Assembly (NCBI RefSeq): GCF_036320965.1
Contig: NC_092225.1
Span: forward strand, 201,010-265,009
Direction: 5' to 3'
DNA: 64,000 nt
Source of the DNA: Panulirus ornatus
Taxonomy: Eukaryota; Arthropoda; Malacostraca; Decapoda; Palinuridae
Notes under the pieces: model-generated
What the model saw: the letters and a program-made list of their open reading frames with translations, nothing else
What the model was told of the DNA's origin: nothing
Databases searched by the model: none
Made by a program: the position numbers and the translations under genes
In this document: piece after piece, positions 40,547 through 60,619 of the stretch
How positions within the stretch are numbered: the stretch's first letter is position 1
Layout: each line of letters starts with the position of its first letter

Positions 40547-40552
<6 letters not shown>
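40310..40552 (-). mobile_element. LINE-A 3' UTR fragment, inverted
   Basis: Only long-type 3' UTR sequence on the minus strand. It is fused to the hairpin of the plus copy without a poly(A) or TA spacer, so the pair looks like a tail-to-tail junction whose centre was deleted. Confidence 0.85.

Positions 40553-40638
<86 letters not shown>
40553..40638. repeat. (TA)n microsatellite
   Basis: A TA tract between two 3'-UTR-only LINE-A fragments. Confidence 0.97.
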
Positions 40639-40643
<5 letters not shown>

Positions 40644-40805
40644 TTTGATTATGCATTGTCGCTGTCTTTCGCGTTAACGACGTAGTGCAAGGAACAGACG
40701 AAACAATGGCCCAACCCACCCATATACACGTGTACATCATACATGTCCACAGACGTACATATACATACCAAGACATCTCAACGTATACATATACATGCAC
40801 TCACA

Positions 40806-40809
<4 letters not shown>
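40639..40809 (-). mobile_element. LINE-A 3' UTR-only insertion
   Basis: A terminal hairpin (diverged: GTCTTTCGCGTTAACGACG) and about 130 bp of long-type 3' UTR, between two TA tracts. It is a very short 5'-truncated insertion. Confidence 0.85.

Positions 40810-40878
<69 letters not shown>
40809..40878. repeat. (TA)n microsatellite
   Basis: A TA tract before the tail of the next minus copy. Confidence 0.97.
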
Positions 40879-40879
<1 letters not shown>

Positions 40880-40882
<3 letters not shown>

Positions 40883-41545
40883 TTTTTTATTATACTTTGT
40901 CGCTGTCTCCCGCGTTTGCGAGGTAGCGCAAGGAAACACACGAAAGAAATGGCCCAACCCCCCCCCCCCATACACATGTATATACATACGTCCACACACG
41001 CATATATACATACCTACACAGCTTTCCATGGTTCACCCCAGACGCTTCACATGCCTTGATTCAATCCACTGACAGCACGTCAACCCCGGTATACCACATC
41101 GCTCCAATTCACTCTATTCCTTGCCCTCCTTTCACCCTCCTGCATGTTCAGGCCCCGATCACAGAAAATCTTTTTCACTCCATCTTTCCACCTCCAATTT
41201 GGTCTCCCTCTTCTCCTCGTTCCCTCCACCTCCGACACATATATCCTCTTGGTCAATCTTTCCTCACTCATCCTCTCCATGTGCCCAAACCACTTCAAAA
41301 CACCCTCTTCTGCTCTCTCAACCACGCTCTTTTTATTTCCACACATCTCTCTTACCCTTACGTTACTCACTCGATCAAACCACCTCACACCACACATTGT
41401 CCTCAAACATCTCATTTCCAGCACATCCATCCTCCTGCGCACAACTCTATCCATAGCCCACGCCTCGCAACCATACAACATTGTTGGAACCACTATTCCT
41501 TCAAACATACCCATTTTTGCTTTCCGAGATAATGTTCTCGACTTC

Positions 41546-41549
<4 letters not shown>
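40880..41549 (-). mobile_element. LINE-A young copy, 3' fragment
   Basis: Tail, hairpin, short 3' UTR and C-terminal region up to [13 protein letters not shown], where it is fused to (TA)n. The remaining coding part is open. Confidence 0.93.

Positions 41550-41614
<65 letters not shown>
41550..41614. repeat. (TA)n microsatellite
   Basis: A TA tract between two minus-strand LINE-A copies in head-to-tail order. Confidence 0.97.
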
Positions 41615-41616
<2 letters not shown>

Positions 41617-42650
41617 CTTTGTCGCTGTCTCCCGCGTTTGCGAGGTAGCGCAAGGAAACAGACGAAAGAAATGGCCCAACCCACCCCCATACACAATGTA
41701 TACACACACACGTCCACACACGCAAGCATACATACCTATACATCTCAATGTACACATATATATACATACACAGACACATACATATATACCCATGCACACA
41801 ATTCACACTGTCTGCCCCCATTCATTCCCATCGCCAAATAGCCACACATGGAATACCTTCCCCCTCCCCCCTCATGTGTACGAGGTAGCACTAGGAAAAG
41901 AAAACAAAAGCCCCATTCGTTCACATTCAGTCTCTAGCTGCCACGCAATAATGCCCGAAACCACAGCTCCCTTTCCACATCCAGGCCCCACACAACTTTC
42001 CATGGTTTACCCCAGACGCTTCACATGCCCTGATTCAATCCACTGACAGCACGTCAACCCCGGTATACCACATCGATCCAATTCACTCTATTCCTTGCCC
42101 TCCTTTCACCCTTCTGCATGTTTAGGCCCCGATCACTCAAAATCTTTTTCACTCCATCTTTCCACCTCCAATTTGGTCTCCCACTTCTCCTCGTTCCCTC
42201 CACCTCCGATACATATATCCGCTTGGTCAATCTTTCCTCACTCATTCTCTCCATGTGCCCAAACCATTTTAAAACACCCTCTTCTGCTCTCTCAACCACG
42301 CTCTTTTTATTTCCACACATCTCTCTTACCCTTACATTACTTACTCGATCAAACCATCTCACACCACACATTGTTCTCAAACATCTCATTTCCAGCACAT
42401 CCACCCTCCTGCGCACAACTCTATCCATAGCCCACGCCTCGCAACCATACAACATTGTTGGAATCACTATTCCTTCAAACATACCCATTTTTGCTTTTGG
42501 AGATAATGTTCTCGACTTCCACACATTCTTCAAGGTTCCCAGGATTTTCGCCCCCTCTCCCATCCTATGATTCAATTCCGCTTCCATGGTTCCATCCGCT
42601 GCCAGATCCACTCCGATATATCTAAAACACATTACTTCCTCCAGTTTTTC
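41615..42650 (-). mobile_element. LINE-A intermediate-type copy (long 3' UTR, TGA stop)
   Basis: Hairpin, full long 3' UTR (to about 42050) and an open C-terminal part 42054-42650. It ends VYRG and TGA like the young copies but keeps the long 3' UTR. At 42650 it meets a plus copy head-to-head. Confidence 0.92.
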
Positions 42651-43601
42651 TACAGCGCTGGTGGCTGATTCATGTGACAAACTGCAGAAGCTGGTGACTG
42701 AGTTTGGTAAAGCGTGTCAAAAAAGAAAGTTAAGAGTAAATGTGAATAAGAGCAAGGTAATTAGGTACAGTAGGGTTGAGGGTCAAGTCAATTGGGAGGT
42801 AAGTTTGAATGGAGAAAAACTGGAGGAAGTAAAGTGTTTTAGATATCTGGGAGTGGATCTGGCAGCGGATGGAACCATGGAAGCGGAAGCGGATCATAGG
42901 GTGGGGGAGGGGGCGAAAATTCTGGGAGCCTTGAAGAATGTGTGGAAGTCGAGAACATTATCTCGGAAAGCAAAAATGGGTATCTTTGAAGGAATAGTGG
43001 TTCCAACAATGTTGTATGGTTGCGAGGCGTGGGCTATGGATAGAGTTGTGCGCAGGAGGATGGATGTGCTGGAAATGAGATGTTTGAGGACAATGTGTGG
43101 TGTGAGGTGGTTTGATCGAGTGAGTAACGTAAGGGTAAGAGAGATGTGTGGAAATAAAAAGAGCGTGGTTGAGAGAGCAGAAGAGGGTGTTTTGAAGTGG
43201 TTTGGGCACATGGAGAGGATGAGTGAGGAAAGATTGACCAAGAGGATATATGTGTCGGAGGTGGAGGGAACGAGGAGAAGAGGAAGACCAAATTGGAGGT
43301 GGAAAGATGGAGTGAAAAAGATTTTGTGTGATCGGGGCCTGAACATGCAGGAGGGTGAAAGGAGGGCAAGGAATAGAGTGAATTGGAGCGATGTGGTATA
43401 CCGGGGCTGACGTGCTGTCAGTGGATTGAATCAAGGCATGTGAAGCGTCCGGGGTAAACCATGGAAAGCTGTGTAGGTATGTATATTTGCATGTGTGGAC
43501 GTATGTATATACATGTGTATGGGGGGGGGGTTGGGCCATTTCTTTCGTCTGTTTCCTTGCGCTACCTCGCAAACGCGGGAGACAGCGACAAAGTATAAAA
43601 A
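42651..43601 (+). mobile_element. LINE-A young copy, 5'-truncated; left arm of second palindrome
   Basis: It starts within the palm region ([12 protein letters not shown]) and is open to VYRG and TGA (43410), followed by the short 3' UTR, hairpin and a short A-run. It is tail-to-tail with the next minus copy. Confidence 0.93.
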
Positions 43602-43602
43602 A

Positions 43603-43633
<31 letters not shown>

Positions 43634-46163
43634 ATACTTTGTCGCTGTCTCCCGCGTTTGCGAGGTAGCGCAAGGAAACAGACGAAAGAAATGGCCCAAC
43701 CCCCCCCCCATACACATGTATATACATACGTCCACACATGCAAATATACATACCTACACAGCTTTCCATGGTTTACCCCGGACTCTATTCCTTGCCCTCC
43801 TTTCACCCTCCTGCATGTTCAGGCCCCGATCACTCAAAATCCTTTTCACTCCATCTTTCTACCTACAATTTGGTCTCCCACTTCTCCTCGTTCCCTCCAC
43901 CTCCGACACATACATCCTCTTGGTCAATCTTTCCTCACTCATTCTCTCCATGTGACCAAACCATTTCAAAACACTCTCTTCTGCTCTCTCAACCACGCTC
44001 TTTTTATTTCCACACATCTCTCTTGCCGTTACGTTACTTACTCGATCTAACCACCTCACACCACATATTGTCCTCAAACATCTCATTTCCAGAACATCCA
44101 TCCTCCTGCGCACAACTCTATCCATAGCCCACGCCTCGCAACCATACAACATTGTTGGAACCACTATTCCTTCAAACATACCCATTTTTGCATTCCGAGA
44201 TAATGTTCTTGACTTCCACATATTCTTCAAGGCTCCCAAGATTTTCGCCCCCTCCCACACCCTATGATCCACTTCCGCTTCCATGGTTCCATCCGCTGCC
44301 AGATCCACTCCCAGATATCTAAAACACTTTACTTCCTCCAGTTTTTCTCCATTCAAACTTACCTCCCAATTGACTTGACCCTCAACCCTACTGTACCTAA
44401 TAACCTTGCTCTTATTCACATTTACTCTTAACTTTCTTCTTTCACACACTTTACCAAACTCAGTCACCAGCTTCTGCAGTTTCTCACATGAATCAGCCAC
44501 CAGCGCTGTATCATCAGCAAACAACAACTGACTCACTTCCCAAGCTCTCTCATCCACAACAGACTTCATACTTGCCCCTCTTTCCAAAACTCTTGCATTC
44601 ATCTCCCTAACAACCCCATCCATAAACAAATTAAACAACCATGGAGACATCACACACCCCTGCCGCAAACCTACATTCACTGAGAACCAATCACTCTCCT
44701 CTCTTCCTACACGTACACATGCCTTACATCCTCGATAAAAACTTTTCACTGCTTCTAACAACTTGCCTTCCACACCATATATTCTTAATACCTTCCACAG
44801 AGCATCTCTATCAACTCTGTCATATGCTTTCTCCAGATCCATAAATGCTACATACATATCCATTTGCTTTTATAAGTATTTCTCACATACATTCTTCAAA
44901 GCAAACACCTGATCCACACTTCCTCTACCACTTCTGAAACCACACTGCTCTTCCCCAATCTGATGCTCTGTACATGTCTTCACCCTCTCAATCAATACCC
45001 TCCCATATAATTTACCAGGAATACTCAACAGACTTATACCTCTGTAATTTGAGCACTCACTCTTATCCCCTTTGCCTTTGTACAATGGCACTATGCACGC
45101 ATTCCGCCAGTTCTCAAGCACCTCACCATGAGTCATACATACATTAAATAACCTTACCAACCAGTCAACAATACAGTCACCCCCTTTTTTAATAAATTCC
45201 ACTGCAATACCATCCAAACCTGCTGCCTTGCCGGCTTTCATCCTCCGCAAAGCTTTTACTACCTCTTCTCTGTTTACCAAATCATTTTCCCTAACCCTCT
45301 CACTTTGCACACCACCTCGACCAAAACACCCTATATCTGCCACTCTGTCATCAAACACATTCAACAAACCTCCATAATACTCACTCCATCTCCTTCTCAC
45401 ATCACCACTACTTGTTATCACCTCCCCATTTGCGCCCTTCGCTGAAGTTCCCATTTGCTCCCTTGTCTTACGCACTTTATTTTTTCCCTGCAAAAACCGT
45501 CCAAATACCTCTCTCTTCTCTTTCACTAATAATCTTACTTCTTCACCCCACCACTCACTACCCTTTCTAAGCAACCCACCTCCCACTCTTCTCATGCCAC
45601 AAGCATCTTTTGCGCAATCCCTCACTGATTCCCTAAATACATCCCATTCCTCCCCCACTCCCCTTACTTCCATTGTTCTCACCTTTTTCCACTCTACTCA
45701 GTCTCTCCTGGTACTTCCTCACACAAGTCTCGTTCCCAAGCTCACTTACTCTCACCACCCTCTTAACCCCAACATTCACTCTTCTTTTCTGAAAACCCAT
45801 ACAAATCTTCACCTTAGCCTCCACAAGATAATGATCAGACATCCCTCCAGTTGCACCTCTCAGCACATTAATATCCAAAAGTCTCTCTTTCGCACGCCTG
45901 TCAATTAACACGTAATCCAATAACGCTCTCTGGCCATCTCTCCTACTTACATACGTATACTTATGTATATCTCGCTTTTTAATCCAGGTATTCCCAATCA
46001 CCAGTCCTTTTTCAGCACATAAGTCTACAAGCTCTTCACCATTTCCATTTACAACACTGAACACCCTATGTATACCAATTATTCCCCCAACTGCCACAGT
46101 ACTCACCTTTGCATTCAAATCACCCATCACTATAACCCGGTCTCGTGCATCAAAACCACTAAC

Positions 46164-46165
<2 letters not shown>
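43634..46165 (-). mobile_element. LINE-A young copy, 5'-truncated in the endonuclease
   Basis: A tail and short 3' UTR with an internal deletion near 43781. The RT is open over 43859-44863 with [21 protein letters not shown] and LLFADD intact. Further pieces are 44870-45682 (RT fingers and linker, with a deletion near 45480) and 45633-46130 (endonuclease with MMGDLNAKV, DYVLIDRR and SDHYLVEAK). It is fused to (TA)n at 46165. Confidence 0.93.

Positions 46166-46253
<88 letters not shown>
46166..46253. repeat. (TA)n microsatellite
   Basis: A TA tract at the truncated 5' end of the minus LINE-A copy. Confidence 0.97.
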
Positions 46254-46256
<3 letters not shown>

Positions 46257-46825
46257 AAGCGCTGGGCAGCGCTTTCAGATTCCTGTTTGCCACAGATGTC
46301 TACCCACCTGGATAAGGATGACGGGTATTCCAGAAGGGCTTTGAGTAGAGCGATCTAAACAAGGTACTGCTTTTCTAAAGAATGGCTGCTCTCAACCATG
46401 GTCACAGCTTAAGCGTCGCGTCATGAGAAGAACCATCATAATGGAGTTGCACGGACTGTGATCCTTGCTGTGGTTACAAGAATGTTCTTCCGCCCACCAG
46501 TGATGCTACTACGTTTGTGAATCAAGAACCGTTGCAACACAAACCTCGCCAGGTGGTAGAGTGTCCCGCAGTGTATCGAGGCTGAATTCCTTAGAACTTT
46601 TTTAAAGGGGAAGTAAATGTTTATAGTTGTGTTACTGGAGTGATAGTTTTTATACATGGTGCTTTGACAAGAAAATAGTGAAATTGGAAAAAATGTAGCT
46701 TAGACATTGAAGCTTATTGATACAGTGGTTAAATTGTTGAGAACTCCTATTGACGTTTGTGTAAATAAATTATACATTTCCCTTTTCCATAGCCAGAGGT
46801 TGAACCATTATGTGACATTCATTTT
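46254..46825. other. Single-copy DNA, no recognised gene
   Basis: About 570 bp unlike the repeats in this window. It starts with a small inverted repeat, AGCGCT-GGGC-AGCGCT. I see no convincing ORF. Confidence 0.6.
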
Positions 46826-53805
<6,980 letters not shown>

Positions 53806-55641
53806 TAAGTGGGTTTGGATGATATTACAGTGGACTTTATTAAAAAAGGGGTGACTGTGTTGTTGACTGGTTGGTAAGTTTATTTAATGTATGTATGACT
53901 TATGGTGAGGTGCCTGAGGATTGGCAGAATGCTTGCATAATGCCATTGTACATAGGCAAAGGGGATAAAGGTGAGTGCTCAAATTACAGAGGTATAAGTT
54001 TGTTGAGTATTCCTGGGAAATTATATGGGAGGGTATTGATTGAGAGTGTGAAGGCATTGAAAAATGTATGTGAGAAATACTTAAAAAAGCAAATGGATTT
54101 GTATGTAGCATTTATGGATCTGGAGAAGGCTTATGATAGAGTTGATAGAGATGCTCTGTGTAAGGTATTAAGATATATGGTGTGGGGGGCAAGTTGTTAG
54201 AAGCAGTGAAATTTTTTTATAGAGGATGTAAGGTATGTGTATGAGTAGGAAGAGAGGAAAGTGATTGGTTCTCAGTGAATGTCGGTTTGTGGAAAGGGGT
54301 GCATGATGTCAATATGGTTGTTTAATTTGTTTATGGATGGGGTTGTTAGGGAGGTGAATGCAAGGGTTTTGGATAGAGGGTCAAGTATGCAGTCTGTTGT
54401 GGATGAGAGAGCTTGGGAAGTGAGTGAGTTTTTGTTTGCTGATGATACAGCGCTGGTGGCTGATTCGGGTGAGGAACTGCAGAAGCTGGTGAATGAGTTT
54501 GGTAAATTGTGTGAAAAAAGAAAGCTGAGAATAAATGTGAATAAGAGCAAGGTTATTAGGTACAGTAGGGTTGAGGGACAAGTCAATTGGGAGGTAAGTT
54601 TGAATGGAGAAAAACTGGAGGAAGTGAAGTGTTTTAGATATCTGGGAGTGGATCTGGCAGCGGATGGAACCATGGAAGCAGAAGTGAGCCATAGTGTGGG
54701 GAAGGGGGCGAAAGTTCTGGGAGCGTTGAAAAATGTGTGGAAGGTGAGATCATTCTCTCGGAAAGCAAAAATGGGTATGTTTGAAGGAATAGTGGTTCCA
54801 ACAATGTTATATAGCTGTGAGGCGTAGGCTATAGATAGAAGTGTGTGGAGGATGGTGGATGTGCTGGAAATGTGTTGTTAGAAGACAATATGTGGTGTGA
54901 GGTGGTTTGATGGAGTCGGTAATGAAAGGGTAAGAGAGATGTGTGGTAATAAAAAGAGTGTGATTGAGAGAGCAGAGGAGGGTGTTTTGAAATGGTTTGG
55001 TCACATGGAGAGAATGAGTGAGGAAAGATTGACAAACAGGATATATGTATTAGAGGTGGAGGGAACAAGAAGTGGGAGACCAAATGGGAGGTGGAAAGAT
55101 GGAGTGAAAAAGATTTTGAGTGATCGGGGCCTGAACATGCAGAAGGGTGAAAGGCGCGCAAAGAATTGATTGAATTGGAACGATGTGGTATACTGGGGTC
55201 GACGTGCTCTCAATGGATTGAACTAAGGCATGTGAAGCGTCTGGGGTAAACCATGGAAGGTTTTGCAGGGCCCTGATGTGGAAAGGGAGATGTGGTTTTG
55301 GTGCATTATACATGACAGCTAGAGGCTGAGTGTGAAGGAATATGGCCTTTGTTGTCTTTTCCTAGTGCTACCTCGTGCACATGCGGGGGGAGGGGGTTGT
55401 CATTTCATGTGTGGCGGGTTGGCGATGGGAGTGAATAAGCGAGACAGTATGAATTATGTACATGTGTATATATATATATGTCTGTGTGTGTACATATATG
55501 TATACGTTGAGATATGTAGGTATGTATATTTGCGTGTGTGGGCATGTATGTATATACATGTGTATGTGGGTGGGTTGGGCCATTCTTTCGTTTGTTTCCT
55601 TGCGCTACCTCGCCAACGTGGGAGACAGCAACAAAGTATAA
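53806..55641 (+). mobile_element. LINE-A old-type copy, 5'-truncated, long 3' UTR
   Basis: It starts in the RT fingers (GLDDITVDFIKKG equivalent) after single-copy DNA. It includes NYRGISLLSIPG, MDLEKAYDRVD, a palm motif [12 protein letters not shown] near 54428, the C-terminal region with a TAG after YSCEA (near 54825) and further stops, then the long 3' UTR with hairpin ending near 55641. A deletion of about 100 bp lies near 54055. From about 54811 it belongs to the tandem-duplicated block. Confidence 0.92.
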
Positions 55642-55654
55642 TAAATTGATATAT

Positions 55655-57268
55655 TATTTTGCTTTGTCACTGTCTCCCGCGTTTGCGAGGTAGCGCAAGG
55701 AAACAGACGAAAGAAATGGCCCAACGCACCCCCCATACACATGTATATACACACACGTCCACACACGCAAATATACATACCTATACATCTCAATGTACAC
55801 ATATATATACACACACAGACACATACATATATACCCATGCACACAATTCACACTGTCTGCCTTTATTCATTCCCATTGCCACCCCGCCACACATGGAATA
55901 CCATCCCCCTCCCCCCTCATGTGTGCGGGGGTAGCGCTAGGAAAAGACAACAAAGGCCTCATTTGTTCACACTCAGTCTCTAGCTGTCATGCAATAATGC
56001 CTGAAACCACAGCTTCCTTTCTACATCCAGGCCCCACACAGCTTTCCATGGTTTACCCCAGATGCTTCACATGCCCTGATTCAACCCACTGACAGCACGT
56101 CAACCTCGGTATACCACATCGATCCAATTCACTCTATTCCTTGCCCGCCTTTCACCCTCTTGCATGTTCAGGCCCCGATCACTCAAAATCTTTTTCACTC
56201 CATCTTTCCACCTCCAATTTGGTCTCCCACTTCTCCTCGTTCCCTCCACCTCCGACACATATATCCTCTTGGTCAATCTTTCCTCACTCATTCTCTCCAT
56301 GTGGCCAAACCATTTCAAAACACCCTCTTCTGCTCTCTCAACCACGCTCTTTTTATTTCCACACATCTCTCTTACCCTTACATTACTTACTCGATCAAAC
56401 CACCTCACACCACACATTGTCCTCAAACATCTCATTTCCAGCACATCCACCCTCCTGCGCACAACTCTATCCATAGCCCACGCCTCGCAACCATACAACA
56501 TTGTTGGAACCACTATTCCTTCAAACATACCCATTTTTGCTTTCCGAGATAATGTTCTCGACTTCCACACATTCTTCAAGGCTCCCAGGATTTTCGCCCC
56601 TCCCCCACCCTATGATTCACTTCCACTTCCATGGTTCCATCCGCTGCCAGATCCACTCCCAGATATCTAAAACACTTAACTTCCTCCAGTTTTTCTCCAT
56701 TCAAACTTACCTCCCAACTGACTTGACCCTCAACCCTACTGTACCTAATAACCTTGCTCTTATTCACATTTACTGATAAATAATATATATTTATTCTCAT
56801 GACCGAGTGCATAGGCACCAATAATCACCCATCTCTCTCCATCCATTTTCAGTTTTACCCATATCAATCTAGAGTTTATTTTCTTACACTCTATCACATA
56901 CTCCCACAACTCCTGCTTCAGCAGTAGTGCTACTCCTTCTTTTGCTCTTGTCCTCTCACCAACCCCTGACTTTACTCCCAGGACATTCCCAGACCACTCT
57001 TCCCCTCTACCCTTGAGCTTCATTTCACTCAGAGCCAAAACATCCAGGTTCCTTTCCTCAAACTTACTACCTATCTCTCCTTTTTTCTCATCTTAGTTAC
57101 ATCCACACTCATTTAGACACCAAAATCTGAGCCTTTGAGGAGGATGAACACTCCCTGCATGACTCCTTCTGTTTCTCCTTTTAGAAAGTTAAAATACAAG
57201 GATGGGAGGGTTTCTACCCCCCCCCCTGCTCCTGTCCCCTTTAGTTGCTTTCTACAACACGCAGGGTG
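55655..57268 (-). mobile_element. LINE-A intermediate-type copy with large internal deletion
   Basis: Hairpin, long 3' UTR, C-terminal region (56100-56579) and part of the RT up to [13 protein letters not shown] junction at 56773-56805 then jumps to the endonuclease (GERWVIIGAYA), continuing to the 5' UTR near 57268. Most of the RT is missing. It ends VYRG and TGA with a long UTR, like the copy at 41615. It is tail-to-tail with the plus copy on its left. Confidence 0.9.
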
Positions 57269-57542
57269 ATTTTTGGTCCCTATGCACCAGGTCATGAGAA
57301 GAAAGACCATGAGAGACAAGTGTTTTGGGAGCAGCTGAGTGAGTTTGTTAGCAGCTTTGATGCATGAGACCGGGTTATAATGATGAGTGATTTGAATGCA
57401 AAGGTGAGTGATGTAGCAGTTGAGGGTATGATTGGTGCACATGGGATGTTCAGTGTTGTAAATGGAAATGGTGAAGAGCTTGTAGATTTGGGTGCTGAAA
57501 AGGGACTGGTGATTGGGATTACCTGGAAAGAGAGATTTATAT

Positions 57543-57616
57543 CTATTTATTATACTTTGTAGCTGTCTCCCACATTAGCGAGGTAGCGCAAGGAAACAGA
57601 CAAAAGAATGGCCCAA
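57543..57616 (-). mobile_element. Tail-only LINE-A insertion in the endonuclease region
   Basis: On the minus strand: TTGGGCCATTC to the hairpin (GCGCTACCTCGC, AATGTGGGAGACAGC) and a short tail, inserted a few bases from the site used by the insertion at 47911 but in opposite orientation. It is duplicated at 62509-62582. Confidence 0.85.
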
Positions 57617-58295
57617 CATAAGTATACATATGTAAGTAGGAGAGATGGCCAGAGAGCGTTATTGGATTACGTGGTAATTGATAGGCGCGTGAAAGAGAGA
57701 CTTTTGGACGTTAATGTGCTGAGAGGGGCAACTGGTGTGAGGAAGTACCTGAAGGGGTTGAGTGCAGAATGGAAAAAGATGAGAGCAAATGATGTAAGGG
57801 GAGTGGGGGAGGAATGGGATGTATTTAGGGAAGCAGTGATGGCGTGAGGAAAAGATACCTGTGGCATGAGAAAGGTGGGAGGTGGACAGATTAGAAAGGG
57901 TAGTGAGTAGTGGGATGAAGAAGTAGGATTATTAGTGAAAGAGAAGAGAGAGGCATTTGGACGATTTTTACTGGGAAATAGTGCAAATGACTGGGAGATG
58001 TATAAAAGAAAGAGGCAGGAGGTCAAGAGAAAGGTGCAAGAGGTGAAAAAGAAGGCAAATGAGAGTTGGGGTGAGAGAGTATCATTAAGTTTTAGGGAGA
58101 ATATAAAGATATTATGGAAGGAGGTAAATAAAGTGTGTAAGAAAAGATAACAAATGGGAACATCGGTGAAGGGGCTAATGTGGAGGTAATAACAAGTAGA
58201 GGTGAAGTGAGAAGGAGATGGAGTGAGTATTTTGAAGGTTTGTTGAATGTGTTCGGTGATAGAGTGGCAGATATAGGGTGTTTTAGTTGAGGTGG

Positions 58296-58950
58296 TGTGC
58301 GAAGTGAGAAGGTCAGGGAGAATGGTTTGGTAAACAGAGAAGAGGTAGTGAAAGCTGTGCAGAAGATGAAAGCCAGCAAGGCATTGGGTTTGGATGGTAT
58401 TGCAGTAGCATTTATTAAAGAAGTGGGTGACTGTGTTGTTGACTGATTGGGGAGAATGGTTCATGGTGAAGTGCCTGAGGATTAGCGGAATGCATGCATA
58501 GGGCCATTGTACAAAGGTAAAGGGGATAAAAGTGAGTGTACAAATTACAGACGTATAAGTTTGTTAAGTATTCCTGGGAAATTATATGGGAGGGTATTGA
58601 TTGAGAGGGTAAAGACAAGTGCAGGGTGTGCGAAGTGAAAGGGTTAGGGAGAATGGTCTGGTAAACAGAGAAGAGATAATGAAAGCTTTGCAGAAGATGA
58701 AAGCCAGCAAGGCAGCAGGTTTGGATGGTATTGCAGTGGCATTTATTAAAAAATGGGGTGAATTTGTTGTTTACAGGTTGGTGAGAATATTCAAAGTATG
58801 TATGGTTCATGGTGAAGTGCCTGAGGGTTAGCAAAATGTATGCATAGTGCCATTGTACAAAAGCAAAGGGGATAAAAGAGAGTGTACAAATTACAGATGT
58901 ATAAGTTTGTTAAGTATTCTTGGGAAATTATATGGGAGAGTATTGATTGA
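58296..58950 (+). repeat. Internal tandem duplication of the RT fingers region (about 330 bp x 2)
   Basis: GTGTGCGAAG at 58296 recurs at 58626, and both copies run through the KMKA(S/G)KA, VPLYK and NYRxISLLS region. The join lies near 58618. The same structure is present in the second unit near 63262. Confidence 0.88.
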
Positions 58951-60619
58951 GAGTTTAAAGACATGTGCAAAACATCAGATTGGGAAAGAGAAGTGTGGTT
59001 TCAGAAGTGGTAAAGTATGTGTGGATCAGGTGTTTGCTTTGAAGAATGTATGAGAGAAATACTTAGAAAAACAGATGGATTTGTATGTAGCATTTATGGA
59101 TCTGGAGAAGGCGTATGATAGAGTTGATAGAGATACTCTGTGTAAGGTATTAAGAGTATATGGTATGGGAGGTAAGTTGCTAGAAGCAGTGAAAAGTTTT
59201 TATCGAGGATATAAGGCATGTGTACGAGTAGGAAGAGAGGAAAGTGATTGGTTCCCAGTGAATGTCGGGTTGCGGCAAGGATGCGTGATGTCTCCTTGGT
59301 TGTTTGATATGTTTATGGATGGGATTCTTAGGGAGGTGAATGCAAGTGTTTTGGAGAGAGGGGCAAGTATGCAGTCTGTTGTGGATGAGAGGCCTTGGGA
59401 AGTGAGTTAGTTGTTGTTTGGTGATGATACAGTGCTGGTGGCTGATTCGGGTAAGAAACTACAGAAATTGGTGACTGACTTTGGTAAAGTTTGTGAAGGA
59501 AGAAAGCTGAGAGTAACAGTGAATAAGAGCAAGGTTAGGTTGAAGGACAAGTCAATGGGGAAGTAAGTTTGAATGGAGAAAAACTGGAGGAAGTGAAGTG
59601 TTTTAGATATCTGGGATTGGATTTAGCAGCGGATAGAACCATGGAAGTGGAAGTGAGTGACAGGATGGGGGAGGGGCCGAAGGTTCTGGGAGTGTTTAAG
59701 AATGTGCGGAAGGTGAGAACATTATCTTGGAGAGGAAAAATGGGTATGTTTGAAGGAATAGTGGTTCCAACAATGTTATATGGCTGTGAGGCGTAGGCTA
59801 TAGATAGAAGTGTGTGGAGGATGGTGGATGTGCTGGAAATGTGTTGTTAGAAGACAATATGTGGTGTGAGGTGGTTTGATGGAGTCGGTAATGAAAGGGT
59901 AAGAGAGATGTGTGGTAATAAAAAGAGTGTGATTGAGAGTGCAGAGGAGGGTGTTTTGAAATGGTTTGGTCACATGGAGAGAATGAGTGAGGAAAGATTG
60001 ACAAACAGGATATATGTATTAGAGGTGGAGGGAACAAGAAGTGGGAGACCAAATGGGAGGTGGAAAGATGGAGTGAAAAAGATTTTGAGTGATCGGGGCC
60101 TGAACATGCAGAAGGGTGAAAGGCGCGCAAAGAATTGATTGAATTGGAACGATGTGGTATACTGGGGTCGACGTGCTCTCAATGGATTGAACTAAGGCAT
60201 GTGAAGCATCTGGGGTAAACCATGGAAGGTTTTGCAGGGCCCTGATGTGGAAAGGGAGATGTGGTTTTGGTGCATTATACATGACAGCTAGAGCTGAGTG
60301 TGAAGGAATTGGCCTTTGTTGTCTTTTCCTAGTGCTACCTCGTGCACATGCGGGGGGAGGGGTTGTCATTTCATGTGTGGCGGGTTGGCGATGGGAGTGA
60401 ATAAGCGAGACAGTATGAATTATGTACATGTGTATATATATATATGTCTGTGTGTGTACATATATGTATACGTTGAGATATGTAGGTATGTATATTTGCG
60501 TGTGTGGGCATGTATGTATATACATGTGTATGTGGGTGGGTTGGGCCATTCTTTCGTTTGTTTCCTTGCGCTACCTCGCTAACGTGGGAGACAGCAACAA
60601 AGTATAATAAATTGATATA

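Larger units (their letters stand above)
54811..59779. repeat. Tandem duplication, unit 1 (about 4.97 kb)
   Basis: This block recurs immediately to the right with an offset of 4965-4969 bp. Its left boundary lies in the C-terminal coding region of a plus LINE-A copy and its right boundary at the homologous place in another plus copy. The exact breakpoints are hidden in the shared LINE sequence. Confidence 0.93.
57269..60606 (+). mobile_element. LINE-A old copy running through the duplication junction
   Basis: It starts in the endonuclease (YAPGHEKKDHERQ region), abutting the 5' UTR of the minus copy head-to-head. It has a tail-only insertion at 57543, a deletion of about 150 bp near 57733, an internal tandem repeat (58296-58950), the RT with LLFGDDTVLVAD near 59413 (FGDD in place of FADD) and, after the junction near 59779, the same C-terminal region and long 3' UTR as the copy at 53806. 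The frame is heavily broken. Confidence 0.88.
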
